Source: Bufo bufo
Taxonomy: Eukaryota; Chordata; Amphibia; Anura; Bufonidae
Direction: 5' to 3'
NCBI RefSeq assembly: GCF_905171765.1
Contig: NC_053390.1
Span: 137,036,820-137,100,819 of the forward strand
DNA length: 64,000 nt
Shown: positions 41,516 to 53,567 of the stretch, piece after piece
Layout of the letters: the number at the start of each line of letters is the position of its first letter
Numbering within the stretch: position 1 is the first letter of the stretch
Position numbers and translations under genes: made by a program
The notes under the pieces: model-generated
Told to the model about the DNA's origin: nothing
What the model saw: only the letters and a program-made list of their open reading frames with translations
The model's database searches: none

Positions 41516-41847
41516 GGGCTCATGCACACAAACGTATTTTCTTTCAGTGTCCGTTCCATTATTTTTGCGGACCGTATACGAAACCATTCATTTCAATGGG
41601 TCTGCAGAAAAAAAAAAACGGAAGATGCTTCAAGTGCATTCCGTTTCCGTATGTCCGTATTTCCGTTCCGCAAAAATATTTAGCACGTCCTATTATTGTC
41701 CGCATTACGGACAAGGATAATACTGTTCTATTAGGAGCCAGCTGTTCCATTCCGCAAAATACAGAATGCACATGGACGTCATCCGTATTTTTTGCGGATC
41801 CGTTATTTTGCGGACCGCAAAATACATACGGTCGTGTGCATGAGGCC
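41516..41847. mobile_element. MITE of the ggctcatgcac family, TTA TSD
   Basis: gggctcatgcacacaaacg and cggtcgtgtgcatgaggcc, with TTA at 41513-41515 and 41848-41850. It is inserted in the right part of the same host repeat that holds the PLE. Confidence 0.88.
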
Positions 41848-41949
41848 TTATACAACTATAGCGACGGAAAAACAAAAAAGTTATAGGTCTTGGAATGTGA
41901 TGATCAAAAAATTAAAACAAACTGCTAGGTCACTAAGGCGCAAAATGCA

Positions 41950-42686
41950 TACATGGGAAAGAGGTTAAATTTTTTTTAAAAATCCATAATTAAAGGAGCT
42001 GTTTTATCAGGGTAACACATTTCAAAATGTAGCCACCTGGGTCTCACTGCCCGGACCACTAGCAGGCTGCTGATGGCATGGCCAGCCAGGCATTACCGCT
42101 GAAGTGGTCGCTGTAGGGGAAATATAGCATTACATGGTAGCCTTTCAGACGTATGACCTTCTATGTAAAAAGTTTGGTTCAAGTCTGCACCTACAGAGTG
42201 GCTTTCCATTCTGCCTCACAGAGCGGGACCCGAGCGCAGGACCCCCTCTGTGATGTCCATATGCCCTGATTTGCATCATCATGGTAGATAACAAATCTTC
42301 ATATTCCCTGTCAGAACATATGGGCAGGGCTGGAATTCCTGTCTATCAGCCACAGAGTAGAGCCACTGCCGAGAGAGGCTGCCTCTATGGTGGTCTCTTC
42401 TTGACGATGTACCTTCATGGCTTGTTTCGGAATTTAGCAAAATATACCAATTTGAATCCTATAAATATATGTTCTGTTCTATCAAGCTAAGGCCCCTATT
42501 TATCAAAAAAACTGTGATAACTGGGGTGTTGAAGCAGCAGTAGAAAAGCTGTTATCATCTCTCATTTGTTCTGTCCTCTCCCTAAAAGGGGTTGTCCCAC
42601 AAAAAATATTCTACGGTTGTCGAACCAGCATCTGGATCTGAATACATTTGGAATGGCATGTAATTAAATAAAAAGTATATGTACAG
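41950..42686. other. unassigned sequence
   Basis: No gene or clear repeat structure found. A short word ggggttgtcccacaaaaa near 42590 resembles a MITE edge. Confidence 0.35.
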
Positions 42687-42691
42687 TATAT

Positions 42692-43666
42692 TGTCACGGT
42701 CATATTGGTGTTTGACCGTGACGTGGTTGCCATGCAGACTGGTTGCCGGTGGCAACGTGTTGTTGGCAGTTTGCATGTGCACTTCCCCTTTAAGGTTTGC
42801 CTCCCTGCTGTTTGGTGAGCAAGGGCCGCAGGCTTGATATAAACCTGTGGCTTGCTGGCTGGGTGCAGTTGTACTACAGCCTTGCTTGGTGTTGGAGCTT
42901 TGCTCCTTGCCTGGGTGTTTCTGCCCAGTCCTTGAGGGCCACCTTATGGAACATAAATTGTCCTCCCTTTTGTTTCTTCCTTGTACCTTTACCCTCACTT
43001 GTTGTATGTGTGGTGTGGGTTTATGTTCTGTGTGTGTGTAGCGTTTTGTTGATTGTTACATGTCTGGGCTTTTGTTGGTGATGGTCCCTGCATGTATGCT
43101 ATACGTCACCCGGTATGTTGATACCTCCTTGAGGCGGCTGGTATCCCGGAGGGGTTAACCATTAGTCTATATGGAGTGCTGCTTGGGGCTGCCGTGCTCC
43201 TTGCGGCATGGGGTCCAGGCAGTATCAGGAGTGCTGGATACCTGTGTGTGTTGTCTGTATGGTGTCCTATTTGGTGTGTGGACACCTGTACTTATGCACG
43301 GGTTCCAGTCATGGTGGCTGCAGCAGGTAAGTGTGTTTCTGGTGTTCTTACCTGCCGACTCTGTTGCTGTATTCAGTCGTCCACTTTTCCCTGCAACTAG
43401 GCCTGTGGAGACTCTGGTTCATCTGTGTCTTGGATGAACCTGGTTGTCTCTTGTCCCTGTCTCCTAGCCTCAGGGATTTCAGGGTTCTGTGGTTTCCAGT
43501 GTATGGGCCCTCCTACCTTAAGTGTCGGCTCATACTGTTAGGAGAACAGGGCCAGATTTAGGGATGCTATAGGAGGTGACCAGCTCCCTTTTCTTGGCAG
43601 CCTGGCCTAGCTGCTACCCCTATCCCTTTTACATTGTACGGGTTTCCCCCACTCCCCACCGTGACA
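42692..43666 (+). mobile_element. solo LTR, TSD tatat
   Basis: Opens tgtcacggtcatattgg and closes ccccaccgtgaca, giving TG...CA ends with a 9-bp terminal inverted repeat. It is flanked by tatat at 42687-42691 and 43667-43671. A TATA-like tgatataaacc is at 42835-42845. It shares the TGTCACG start with the gypsy LTR at 24851 but the body differs. Orientation is nominal, since the termini are symmetric; the TATA-like word supports plus. Confidence 0.85.
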
Positions 43667-43969
43667 TATATGTACACTGTCCACTTTGTTTGTCAGGGCC
43701 AGGCAGGCATTTTGATGTTTTCACTGCCTGGTCCTGTAAATCAAAGTGCCTAGGGTGCAGTAGTTGCAGAGAGAGCAGAGCCTCTAAGTGTAATGGCAAC
43801 GCCCCTGTTGCTCCTCATTTTCATATATTTTCTCATCAGTGCGGGCATATATGAACATGGGACCAACACAGATGCCTTCAGCTGCCAAGTGCACATGTAA
43901 GAGGTCAGCCAGTTTCATAGGTACAAATCTGCTGACAGATGCCCTTTAATGGGTAATGTTAAAGTGTAA

Positions 43970-44292
43970 AGGGGTTGTGCCAGGCATTCAAGTTAACTCC
44001 TATGCACAGGATACGGAATAACTAACTGATCGGCAGGGCTCCAACGCTAACACCCTCGCCAATCCAGAGAATGGAGGTCCCGTTCCCCTGTACTGATGGA
44101 GTGGCAGACAGTACATGTGATCCATTAATTCATTCTCTATGGGACAGCCAGAAATAGCCAAGCGTTGTACTCACCTGTCTGGCAATCCCATAGAGAGTGA
44201 ATGAAGTAGCAGGATGAGGGAATGAGATCCTCATTCTCAGGACCGTTCAGGGTTCCAGCTGTCGGACACCCACTGATCTGTCAGTTATTTCC
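43970..44292. mobile_element. MITE-like element with internal inverted repeat
   Basis: Starts gtaaaggggttgtgccagg. The interior has ttcattctctatgggacagc and its complement tcccatagagagtgaatgaa. Right edge uncertain. Confidence 0.5.
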
Positions 44293-44301
44293 TACCTTGG
44301 A

Positions 44302-44425
44302 TGGCTAACCTCCGGCACTCCAGTTGTGGTGAAACTACGACTCCCAAGATGCAGACTTGCTTGGTTCATCTCGGAACTTCATAGAAATGAATGGAGCATG
44401 CTGGGAGATGTAGTTTATATGAGGC
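44302..44425. mobile_element. half of a ggctaacc-type MITE
   Basis: gatggctaacctccggcact continuing to atgctgggagatgtagttt. Colinear with the left two-thirds of 27921-28071. The right terminus is missing. Confidence 0.6.
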
Positions 44426-44644
44426 AATGGAGGCTGTTGGGGGCTGATGAGAGGCATATGGGGACTGATGAAAGGTATGGGGCTCTTATCGGAGGTCTGA
44501 TTGGGGGATCATTCACATTCGGGTTTGATCTGAGGTCTTGTTGGGGTCTTATTAACATTGGGGTTCTGATTGGGACTGTTAGCTGAGGTCTGATTAACAT
44601 TGGGGGTCTGTTTGGTGGTCTGACCTGAGGTCTAATGAAAAATA
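44425..44644. mobile_element. left part of the repeat that hosts the DIRS element
   Basis: Irregular ggtctgattgggg-type words, ending gaggtctaatgaaaaatat. The sequence that should follow resumes after the DIRS element at 55013 (tcttattgtcctcctctaaa). Confidence 0.5.
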
Positions 44645-44762
44645 TATTTTTCCCTTTCATCCTCCGTGACGGCATACCATGAGAGATGACCCGCCTCCAA
44701 CCAGGTAGGGACAGGAAGTTTAAATTAGACCCTCCTTCAGCTCTTCCTCAGTGTCTTCTTGT
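44645..44762 (+). repeat. left inverted terminal repeat of the DIRS element
   Basis: Contains gacggcataccatgagaga and cctccaaccaggtaggga, found as complement at 54877-54990. A few substitutions separate the two. Confidence 0.9.
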
Positions 44763-45234
44763 CCCTTCAGGTAGAAGAAGGATCATCCTCATGGCACATG
44801 CTATGAGCCCGTTTTGTTTCAGGCAGGCAGAGCGGTAAGAAGAAAAACATGCCTTATCTGCACATGAGGGAGCGACAGCACCCGTGCCCTAGTTGGGTAT
44901 TGAGGTGCTGTGAAGATGGCCGAGATTGCTGCTCCTTACCTCCCGCTGTGCGCGTCGGGCGCGGAAGTCCATGTGCGACCGGACACTCAGTGAGTCCCTC
45001 CGGTCTGTTGGAAAACTCCTCATCGCGATCCGATAGTTTCGGCTCTCGTTATAACGCCACCGGAAGTCGTATGCGGCTCACGTGCGTTCCAAACGGAACT
45101 TCCGCTCTGTGGAACGCACGCTGAGGGGGCGGAGCTACAAGTCGGCGCGCTGGATCATGGCGGAAGTCGCCCACTGATCTGAGGTCTGCAGGTGAGAGTA
45201 TTTAAGAGGGGTTTGTAGAGGGGATGGTGCAAAC

Positions 45235-46509
45235 ATGTCTGAGCAAGCTGGTCAGATGGAAACCTCTCAGGGACCCTCTATCGTAGGTTAAGGTCCTGAG
45301 GAGGGGGAAATGCTGTTTACATTACCCTTTGCTAACCCCAGTATGTGTCCATCTCTCTCTCTCTCTCTCTCTATGGTTTCTCTCCCTGTGTGAATGCAGA
45401 GTGAGAAGGACGTAGCTCAGAAAAAAGCTAGTCCAAAAACTAAAAAATGTGTGATGTGCTCAGCTTGATTGCCCGACACATATAACAAAAAGCTTTGCAA
45501 GAAATGTACCTCTAATATGGTGAAGGACTTAGTCCCGTCAATTAGAGAGGAGCTGCAAGATGTAATAAGGGAAGAAATGAGATCTGCCATTGCAGAAAGT
45601 CCTGTAGTTACCCCTTGGACATCTAGCTCTAAACACAGAGATCCTAAAATGAGCATCTCCGGGTCGTCATCCTCTGACTCAGAACTCGAGTCGGATTCGG
45701 AGGATGAGGATTCCGAGATCTCTTCCGGGTCTGATTCAGAATATAAAAACTTCCTTTTTTCCTCTGAGGACACAAAGGAGTTAGTAAAAGCCATTAGGGC
45801 TATGGGGCTTTCAGACAAAAAAGTGCAGAGGTCCGCCCAGGACCAAATGTATAGTGGTCTAGAACAAAGAAAAAAGAGGGTGTTTCCGGTCTATAAAAAC
45901 ATGATGGAACTAATTAAAAGAGAATGGAAATCCCCAGATAAAAAACTGTTCATTCCAAAAACAATAAAATGTCTCCTCCCCTTCTGTGAAGAAGACGAGA
46001 CCCTATTAACAACCTGCCCCAAAGTTGATGTATCTCTATCTAAACTAGTTAAAGGGGCTAATGCTCTCCCATTTGAAGATATGGGGACTTTAAAAGACGC
46101 CATGGACAAAAAAGCTGATCAGGTTCTTAAAAAGGATGCTAGCACAGCACTATTTAAGCCAAATCTGGCGGCCACATCCGTATCGAGGTCTTTAAAAAGG
46201 TGGCTGTTACAGTTAGAGGTTCTCCTGAAAGAAGTAGCCTCTTATTGTACTCTAAAAGACTCCTTTCCCCTACTAGTGAAAGCCGTCGATTTCCTGTCAG
46301 ACTCCACGGCAGAGTCAGTCAGAATGGCTGCTAAGACCTCAGGCCTAGCAGTAGTAGCTAGGAGAGCTCTCTGGTTAAAATCCTGGTTCGGCGATACCAG
46401 TTCAAAAACAAGACTTTGTAGTTTACCCTTTCATGGGAACCTACTGTTTGGCCAAGACCTTGAATCCATTTTAGAGAAGGCCTCGGACTCAAAAAAAGTC
46501 ATTCCCTAA
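45235..46509 (+). pseudogene. gag: DIRS gag with a putative intron and one nonsense codon
   Basis: A candidate first exon, MSEQAGQMETSQGPSI (45235-45282), is followed by a possible 117-bp intron. Then SEKDVAQKKASP begins at 45400 in phase and leads to a C..C cluster (CVMC ... LCKKC), a likely zinc-binding N-terminus. A TGA near 45466 interrupts this cluster. The remaining frame of 346 codons (45469-46509) is open, with a Ser/Asp/Glu-rich acidic stretch about residues 60-95, then a helical region. Gag of DIRS elements binds the RNA. The TGA suggests a recent loss of function. Confidence 0.7.
45283..45399 (+). other. putative spliceosomal intron in DIRS gag
   Basis: Donor gtaggttaag at 45283. 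Acceptor tgtgtgaatgcag ending at 45399, preceded by a strong pyrimidine tract (ctctctctctctctctatgg). Splicing joins two open frames in phase 0, but there is no transcript evidence. Confidence 0.5.
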
Positions 46510-48566
46510 AGATACAAACAAAAGGAAATTTCCTTTTCGCAGGATTAAAAAAGGGAGTTCTTTCCAGGCCAAGAGAACATCTAGGGACACTCCTTGGTCA
46601 AAAGGGAAAAATAAAAAAAGTGGTAACAGAGGTTTCCTATTTACCCCAAGAAATACAGACTCTACTAAACAATGACGCCAGGGAGGTAGGAGGAAGACTG
46701 AATCTTTTCTTAAAAGAATGGAAAGATATCACAGTAAATCCCTGGGTGTTAAACATCATTTCAAAAAATGACAATATTACCTTTCACCTTCCTCCTCCCC
46801 CAAATGTATTCAGAATAACCCCCATTCAAAGATCGGCTGTTCTACAGAAAAAATTGGAAGAGGAGATTCGGTATTTGTTGGCCCAAAAGGCCATTATTCC
46901 GGTTCCTCTCTCTCAACAGAGGAAAGGTTATTATTCGGCCTTTTTCCTGGTAAAAAAAACTGACGGAAAGTCTTGACTAATAATAAACTTAAAAAGATTA
47001 AACAAATTCATATAATACGTCCGTTTCAAAATGGAAACAATAAGATCTATAATAAACCTGTTAAAAGAGGGAGATTTTTTTTAGCATCAATAGACCTAAA
47101 AGATGCTTATTTCCATATCCCGGTTTGCGAAGAATCTCAAAAGTTTCTCCACATAGCGTTTTTCTTAGGAAAAAAACTGTCATTTCCAATTTCAGGTACT
47201 CCCATTTGGAATTACCTCTGCCCCAAGGGTATTTACCAAGGTAATGCTGGAGGTAGTGGCCCACTTAAGAAGACGAAACATCTTGATATTCCCCTACTTA
47301 GACGACCTGTGGATCATAGGCAATTCAGAGACAGCTTTCGAAAACAACCTATTTCTGACTTGCCAAACACTGTACCGAACAGGGTGGCTGATAAATTGGA
47401 AAAAGTCAAATCCTTGCCCATCTCAGAATTTAACCTTCCTGGGGGTTCGTCTAGATACGATTCACCAGGAGACAGTTCTTACAACCCAGAAGGTAATGGG
47501 GATAAGCGAAAAGGTAACAAATTTCCAAAATCAATCCGTATGTACCATGAGAGAAGCGATGAAACTACTGGGCTCCCGGACCTCATGCATCCTGGCTGTA
47601 AGATGGGCTCAGTTCCACACCCGGATCCTGCAACAATGGATTTTAGAGTGTTGGAACAGAAGCCCGGATTCTCTAGAGATAAAAATTAAAATCCCTGGAC
47701 CAGTGTTTTAGTCCCTGCAGTGGTGGAAACAGTCAGAACATCTGTCAAAGGGAGTTCCTTGGAACCCCGAACACCTGGTTGTTATCACGACGGACGCAAG
47801 CCTTTGGGGATGGGGAACACATTGTTCCCATCTCTATTCCCAAGAAGAGTGGTCCATCACTCAAAAATCTCTGTCGTCAAATCAAAGAGAATTGACGGCA
47901 GTCTGGGAAGCATTAAAGGTGTTTTCTCATCTTATACAAAACAAAAACGTTCAGGTAAGAACGGACAATACAACACTAGTTGCTTACCTATACCATCAAG
48001 GCGGGACAAGAAGTTTAAAACTGAGCTAACTAACAGAAAAAATATTCTCCTGGGCGGAGGTTCACTTAAGATCCCTATCATCGATTCATCTAAAAGGATC
48101 CCTAAACATAGAAGCAGACTTTTTAAGTAGAACTTCCTTAAAAACAACAGAATGGAGCCTAGAAAGACACGTCTTTCTCCAAATCACGGAATTGTGGGGA
48201 ACTCCACAAGTAGATCTTTTCGCTTTAGTCACAAACACAAAACTAAAAAAGTTTTTTTTCTCTGAATACGCTCGACGGAAACATAGGGGTAGATGCGCTG
48301 TCCCAAAAATGAGATTTTCAACTAGCCTATGCCTTTCCCCCTTTTCAATTAATTCCCAGAGTCCTAAAAAAGATTCGGTTAGACAGGGCTCATGTGATAC
48401 TAATAGCCCATCTATGGCCAAAAAAACATGGTTTCCGTTACTGAAGACTCTTTCAGTCCAGAGCCCATGGATCCTTCCTTGGCAACAGGATCTACTGTCC
48501 CAGGGCCCGATCTACCATCCCCAAATAGAAAGGTTACACCTAACGGCCTGGAACCTGAAAGGATGA
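46510..48566 (+). pseudogene. DIRS reverse transcriptase / RNase H, multiply frameshifted
   Basis: Broken across at least five frames. RT N-terminal part 46620-46975 ends FFLVKKTDGKS-stop. The next frame carries FFLASIDLKDAYFHIPV (about 47074-47124), a DIRS RT palm motif. YLDD is at 47295-47306 in a third frame. An RNase H-like stretch TTDASLWGWGT lies near 47785-47820 and RTDNTTLVAYLY near 47960-48000. The C-terminal piece 48192-48566 includes the LHLTAWNLKG end just before the L1 insertion. RT activity is certainly lost in this copy. Confidence 0.85.
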
Positions 48567-48570
48567 TTTT
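48555..48570. repeat. target-site duplication of the L1-like element (left)
   Basis: ctgaaaggatgatttt at 48555-48570 is repeated exactly at 53552-53567. A 16-bp duplication fits target-primed reverse transcription. Confidence 0.93.
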
Positions 48571-48841
48571 TTAAACTCGCTTTATTGAAAAATGGTAAGC
48601 AAATTATGTGACAGTACATTCCAAAATTACTGTGATGAACATAGTCATACAATGTTATAAGGAGATCAATGCACAATTATACATTTCGCATCAGTACATA
48701 CAGTAATATACAGGACACAGTATCCATATTACCTCGTTTTGACTGATGTCATTGGGCAGAGCAATACATTTATGCTGTGAATTATTTCAGTTGAATCTAA
48801 TTAACAGACCCTGATATCGTACATTTGGACGGGTGCATCCC

Positions 48842-51800
48842 TCAATCCATCGAATACAGATGGGCCGTCGTAGCAGTCAGATGGGAAGCACACCAAGGTC
48901 CCCATATTTTCTCGAATTTTTGAGGACAGCCCCTACAAGAATAAATGATCCTTTCGAAGGGAATAATATTATTAACCATGGTTTTCCATTGTCCAACCGT
49001 AGGAGGTCTGTCCGCCATCCATCTGATTGCAATGGCTTTCCTAGCCATAAATAGGGTTTCTCTAATGAAGGTGAGGGTGTAACGTGATCATGATTCATCC
49101 TCCACAATACCCAGAAGACAAGATTTAGGGCAAACCACCAGTGAGCCCGGGATCAGGGACGAGACCACATCCACCACCCCTCTCCAGAACAGTTGTATGT
49201 GACTACAATCCCACATTAGGTGCCAAAAATCCGCATTCAGTTGTGAGCACCTGTGGCACTCTGTGTGCTGTCTCCTACCCATTTTAAAGAGCCTGGTTGG
49301 GGTCAAATAACACCTATTTAAAATGAAGAGCTGTGTCAATCTGTTATTGAGAGATGGAGATACCGCCACTGGAGCCTCCAGAGCTTCTCCACATTCCTCA
49401 TTCGTCATAGTAGGTATATTCTCTCTCCATTTGCTTTCCGCGCCTAATGGAGAAGCTGAGATTTTGAGACTAAGTAAATGCGTATAGATAGCGGATATCA
49501 ATCCCTTCGGGCCTTGAGTCCTGAAGACCCCTATCAAGGGATATACTGACACAGACCTCTTCAGATCCTTCAACTGGGCTTGGAGGGCATGTCTCAGCTG
49601 CAAGTATCTGAAAAAATGTGATCTCAAAACCCCGGCTTTGGACTGTAGCTGGGAGAAAGAGAACAGTATACCCTTTTCATATAGGTCCCTCAAATAGCAC
49701 ACCCCATAACCTCTCCAAATCACCTCCCAATCACTCTGCATCAGATGAGGAAACATTGGGTTGTTCCACAATGGTATATCCTCCGGTAGATCCTTGTACT
49801 GCTGCATCTTTGCAGCCCCCCACACCTGATGCGCCAATTTATGAATCGGAAGGAGCGAGCCTGACACCGAAGATCTGCCCTCAAGTACAGGCCACAGGGT
49901 GGGGAGCTGCAAAAACTCCCGTAAGTAATATTCAGAGCTAGGGAGCACGTCCCGGGTCACCCATGGCACCAGATACCTTAACTGACCAGCAAGGAAATAT
50001 AAGTGCAAGTCCGGCAGAGCTGCTCCACCCTGATCCCAACTTCTCTGTAGAGACCTGACGGCTAGTTTCCTTCTATTCCTACCCCAGATAAAAGTTGCCA
50101 TAAGGGAGTGCAATTTATCAAAGAACGCGCGTGGTACAGGTGTGCAAGCGTGCTCTAATAGATATAGGACCTTGGGCTGGAGAACCATTTTGATTAAGTT
50201 CACTCGTCCCATTGTGGACAGCGGTAAAGTATTCCAAGATTTAAACTTGTCTATGAAGTATGCCATCAAAGGAACTATGTTCAGCAAATGGGATGTTTCC
50301 GGGGCTTTTGTGATGATCACTCCTAGATATTTAAATTTATCTACTACTATCAAATTCCTATACACCGCTGGCCAGTCTGAGGCCCACAAAGGCATAATGG
50401 CCGACTTGGCCCAGTTTATACATAGTCCGGAGAATGTGCCAAATTGTTCAATAATGGATATAGCTCTAGGCAAAGTGCACTCCACGGAGTCCATGTACAA
50501 AATGAGGTCGTCAGCATATAAGCCCAACCTGTCCTCTCTGTTACCTAGCTTTATACCGCTATATACATCATCTTGACGAATTCTCAGCGCTAGATGTTCT
50601 ATAGCTACTGCAAATAGCAAGGGAGAAAGGGGGCATCCCTGCCTGGTACCTCTGTTAAGTCTAAACGTGGATGATAAAGAACCATTAATCAATATGTTCG
50701 CAGATGGGGAGCTATATAGTATATTGATCCACTTGATGAACCCAGTGCCAAAGCCAAAAAACTGTAAGACCTGCACCAAGAAGGGCCACTCGACAGAGTC
50801 AAATGCCTTGGCGGTATCCAAGGCCGCCAAAGCCCATGACCTCCCATCCGCACAACCCAGCTGAGCAATAACCTGCGCTCTGCGTATGTTGCTAGAGGTA
50901 GATCTACCTGGTATAAAACCTGATTGGTCGTCATGTATAATAGTAGATATAACTCTGTTCAGTCTATTCGCTAATAACTTAGTAAGAATTTTGTAATCTA
51001 AGTTTAACAGCGAAATAGGCCTGTATGAACCGCACTCTAGGGGTTCCTTATCAGGTTTTAATAAAACTACTATGGAAGCCTCGTATAGTGACTCCGGAAG
51101 GACACCACTGTCCAAAGACTTCTTGTACATGCGCAGGAGCTGCGGCGCTAGAATCTCAACATATTTGGAGTATACCTCCAATGGTATCCCGTCCGGCCCG
51201 GGGACCTTTCCCAAATTTAACCCTGCGATCGCCTCACTTACTTCTTCCAGTGTGATCTCTCCATCTAGTATTTCCCTATCCGCCTCAGATAGTTGTGGGT
51301 GATTTACTTCCTGTAAATAATTCTCTAATGACTGAGGAGAGTACTCAGCGTGGGAACAGTAGAGGTCCTGGTAAAATTCCCTGAATCGGTCTATAATACC
51401 CCCAGGGTCCGACACCACTGTTCCATCCTTGTTTGAAATGCGAAGTATCGGTGGGGACATGTTATTCCTCCTCACTATCTGCGCTAGGACTTTACCCACT
51501 CTGCTTCCCTGTTCAAAGGTCTGTTGTTTTAAAAAGAGCATTTTGCGGTCTCCCTTCTCCTGTAGATGGTTCATATATTCCCTACCTTTCAGCAACCATT
51601 CACTCCTATTCTCCTCAGTGGGATCTAAGACAGATGCACATTCAGCATTTCTGCACTGCATGCCCAACTCCTCCTCTTTTCGGCGGGTGACCTTCTTGAT
51701 ATATGAGATGGAGGATTTCAGACATCCACGCAGGAAGGCCTTTAGAGTATCCCACAATAAGGCCGAGTCCGTATCAGCTGGGTGAGCCATTAAAAAGGTG

Positions 51801-52615
51801 TGAAGTTGGTCAGGCACTCTATCATTCAGAGATATTAGAGACAACCAAAATGGATGAATACGCTGTTTAGGTGTTCGGGTTGCCACATAAGGGTCTATTA
51901 ATGAGGCCATTATTGGTGCATGGTCAGATGGGCCTTGGAACCCATATCGGATCTCTCGTATTGCCATAAAGGTGCCAGGGGTGCCCAGGAGGTAGTCAAT
52001 CCTAGACAGAGCTCCCCTGGAGGGTGTAAAACAAGAATATTCTACCCTGTCTGGATATCTCTCTCTCCATACGTCCATCCATCCCAGCTCAGACAGGAGG
52101 CGTGCTAGAGCGATTTTATTTAAGGGCCGTCCAGACTGACCAGCAGACGGATTGCGAAATCTGTCTTTTGAGTCATCCAGTATCATATTAAGGTCTCCCA
52201 TGCCAAGAATCCCGGCTGTGGGGAACTGCGCTGCAAATCCCGCCGCTGCCTGAAGTAGTGATAGACTGGCCGGAGGAGGATTGTACATATTCATAATCAC
52301 GTATGGCATACCATTTATGTGAGCATAAACAAAAACAAATTTCCCCTCCGGGTCAATACTCGTGTGGTGCGGTTCCCATCTGACTGCTCGATGAATCAAC
52401 AACGACACCCCTTTAGAGTATGAGTTCCCATACGCGTTTTCCACCCATTGAGCCCAGGGTTTCCGTACCCTCCCCCCGGTTTCAGTGGTGAGGTGCGTTT
52501 CCTGTAACCCTAGGATATGGGGAGCGTAACTTCGGATATGTGAAAATACAGCCATGCGTTTCCTGGGCCCGCCTAGCCCTCTGACGTTCCATGACATTAC
52601 TCTAATGTCTGCCAT
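48842..52615 (-). pseudogene. ORF2: LINE ORF2 (endonuclease-reverse transcriptase) with one nonsense codon
   Basis: I start at the internal methionine MADIRVMSWNVRGLGG (52615) because the preceding 17 codons look like leader. The AP-type endonuclease spans about 1-235 (SWNVRG, QETHL, GDLN, RIDYLL, SDHAP). The reverse transcriptase is about 465-745, with LDTAKAFDSV, RQGCPLSP and YADD. A C-terminal region has the C..C zinc-like CHRCSQL...HLMWDC. A single in-frame TGA at 49088-49090 stops the protein early; the same frame continues as SRYTLTFIRETLFMARK to 48842. The open part is 1192 codons counted from 52666. It nicks DNA and copies LINE RNA at the break. It would probably be a defective copy, since about 80 codons are lost. 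Confidence 0.9.
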
Positions 52616-53079
52616 AGTGGGCACCAGATATTGGAGGAGGATTAAATCCCAGATGCTGGGGGACACTATGGCAGAGGAAATGTATATGGATCATAATACT
52701 CAGTAAGCTACTGTACATTTTAGAAAAAGCGAATAACCTAAGGCATACATTTAACCACCCAAACAGAGGGTGAACCAGTAGAACATAAACATGGCCTTTG
52801 TACCTAGTGGCCTCGTACATTGGGGGACCTGCACGGTGTATAGGGATGTCAACCCAGTGCAGGTAGAGTAGCAGACCTCCACCATTTGCAGCGGGGTGTA
52901 CCAACTGGATATTCACTAACAACCCAGTAACTTGTATATATGCATGTGATTAACCCTCAACAACTCTGAGAACCCAGATTAAATGGAGGAGTAAGAGCAT
53001 AGGACAGCCGCGTCCCATATTCTGCGTAGGAAGTCCTAAGTCTCTTTTGATGACATTGGATCTTCATCCATTTCCCATA

Positions 53080-53541
53080 TCAGTTTGGAGGGGAACGACG
53101 AGGTCTCCCGGAAAGCCAATCCTCCGCCTCTGCAGGTGTAGAGAAGAATAACGACTTTTCACCGTCGACGATCCTCAAACGCGCAGGGTATGCCATGGAG
53201 TATTTGAAGTTCATCTCGCGGAGATGTCTTTTAATGGAGACAAAGGTAGATCTTCTTTTTTGTAGGTCAGCGGAAAAGTCCGGGTATAAAGATATGTTTG
53301 CCGATCCCAGAGTAACAGCCTGTGCGACTCGGGCTTGTGCTAGGATAAGATCTCTGTCGCGCCAATTTAACATGCGGGCAAGTAAAGGCCTTGGCGGGGC
53401 ACCCGGCGGTAGCGGTCTGGCCGGGACACGATGCGCTCTCTCAACAGCGTAAGCAGTGGAAAAGGTGGTGTTCGGGAATACCTCCTTGAACCACCCATCC
53501 AGGAAAGCCGCCGGGTCTGCACCCTCCGCCCGTTCAGGCAT
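53080..53541 (-). pseudogene. ORF1: LINE ORF1, C-terminal remnant
   Basis: 154 codons remain. The segment YAVERAHRVPA, then LARMLNWRDRDLILAQAR, then LYPDFSADLQKRR is typical of the RNA-binding C-terminal half of L1-type ORF1 proteins. The N-terminal coiled coil is missing through 5' truncation at 53551. A gap of about 460 bp separates it from the ORF2 start. Confidence 0.85.
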
Positions 53542-53567
53542 GCCTATGATGCTGAAAGGATGATTTT

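Larger units (their letters stand above)
48571..53551 (-). mobile_element. L1/Tx1-like LINE, 5'-truncated
   Basis: 4981 bp on the minus strand. The 5' end is cut within ORF1, leaving its last 154 codons. ORF2 is nearly complete. The 3' UTR (about 48571-48840) ends at a AATAAA-like word (caataaagcgagttt) with essentially no poly(A) tail, unlike mammalian L1. It is inserted in the DIRS element. Confidence 0.93.

Noticed and set aside
42797..43561. Cys/Leu-rich frames of 64-94 codons
   Set aside because: They lie inside the solo LTR and resemble no known protein.
53431..53567. First ~45 codons of the long frame containing the recombinase
   Set aside because: This part is antisense of the LINE, not DIRS sequence; the real recombinase portion begins after the duplication at 53552-53567.
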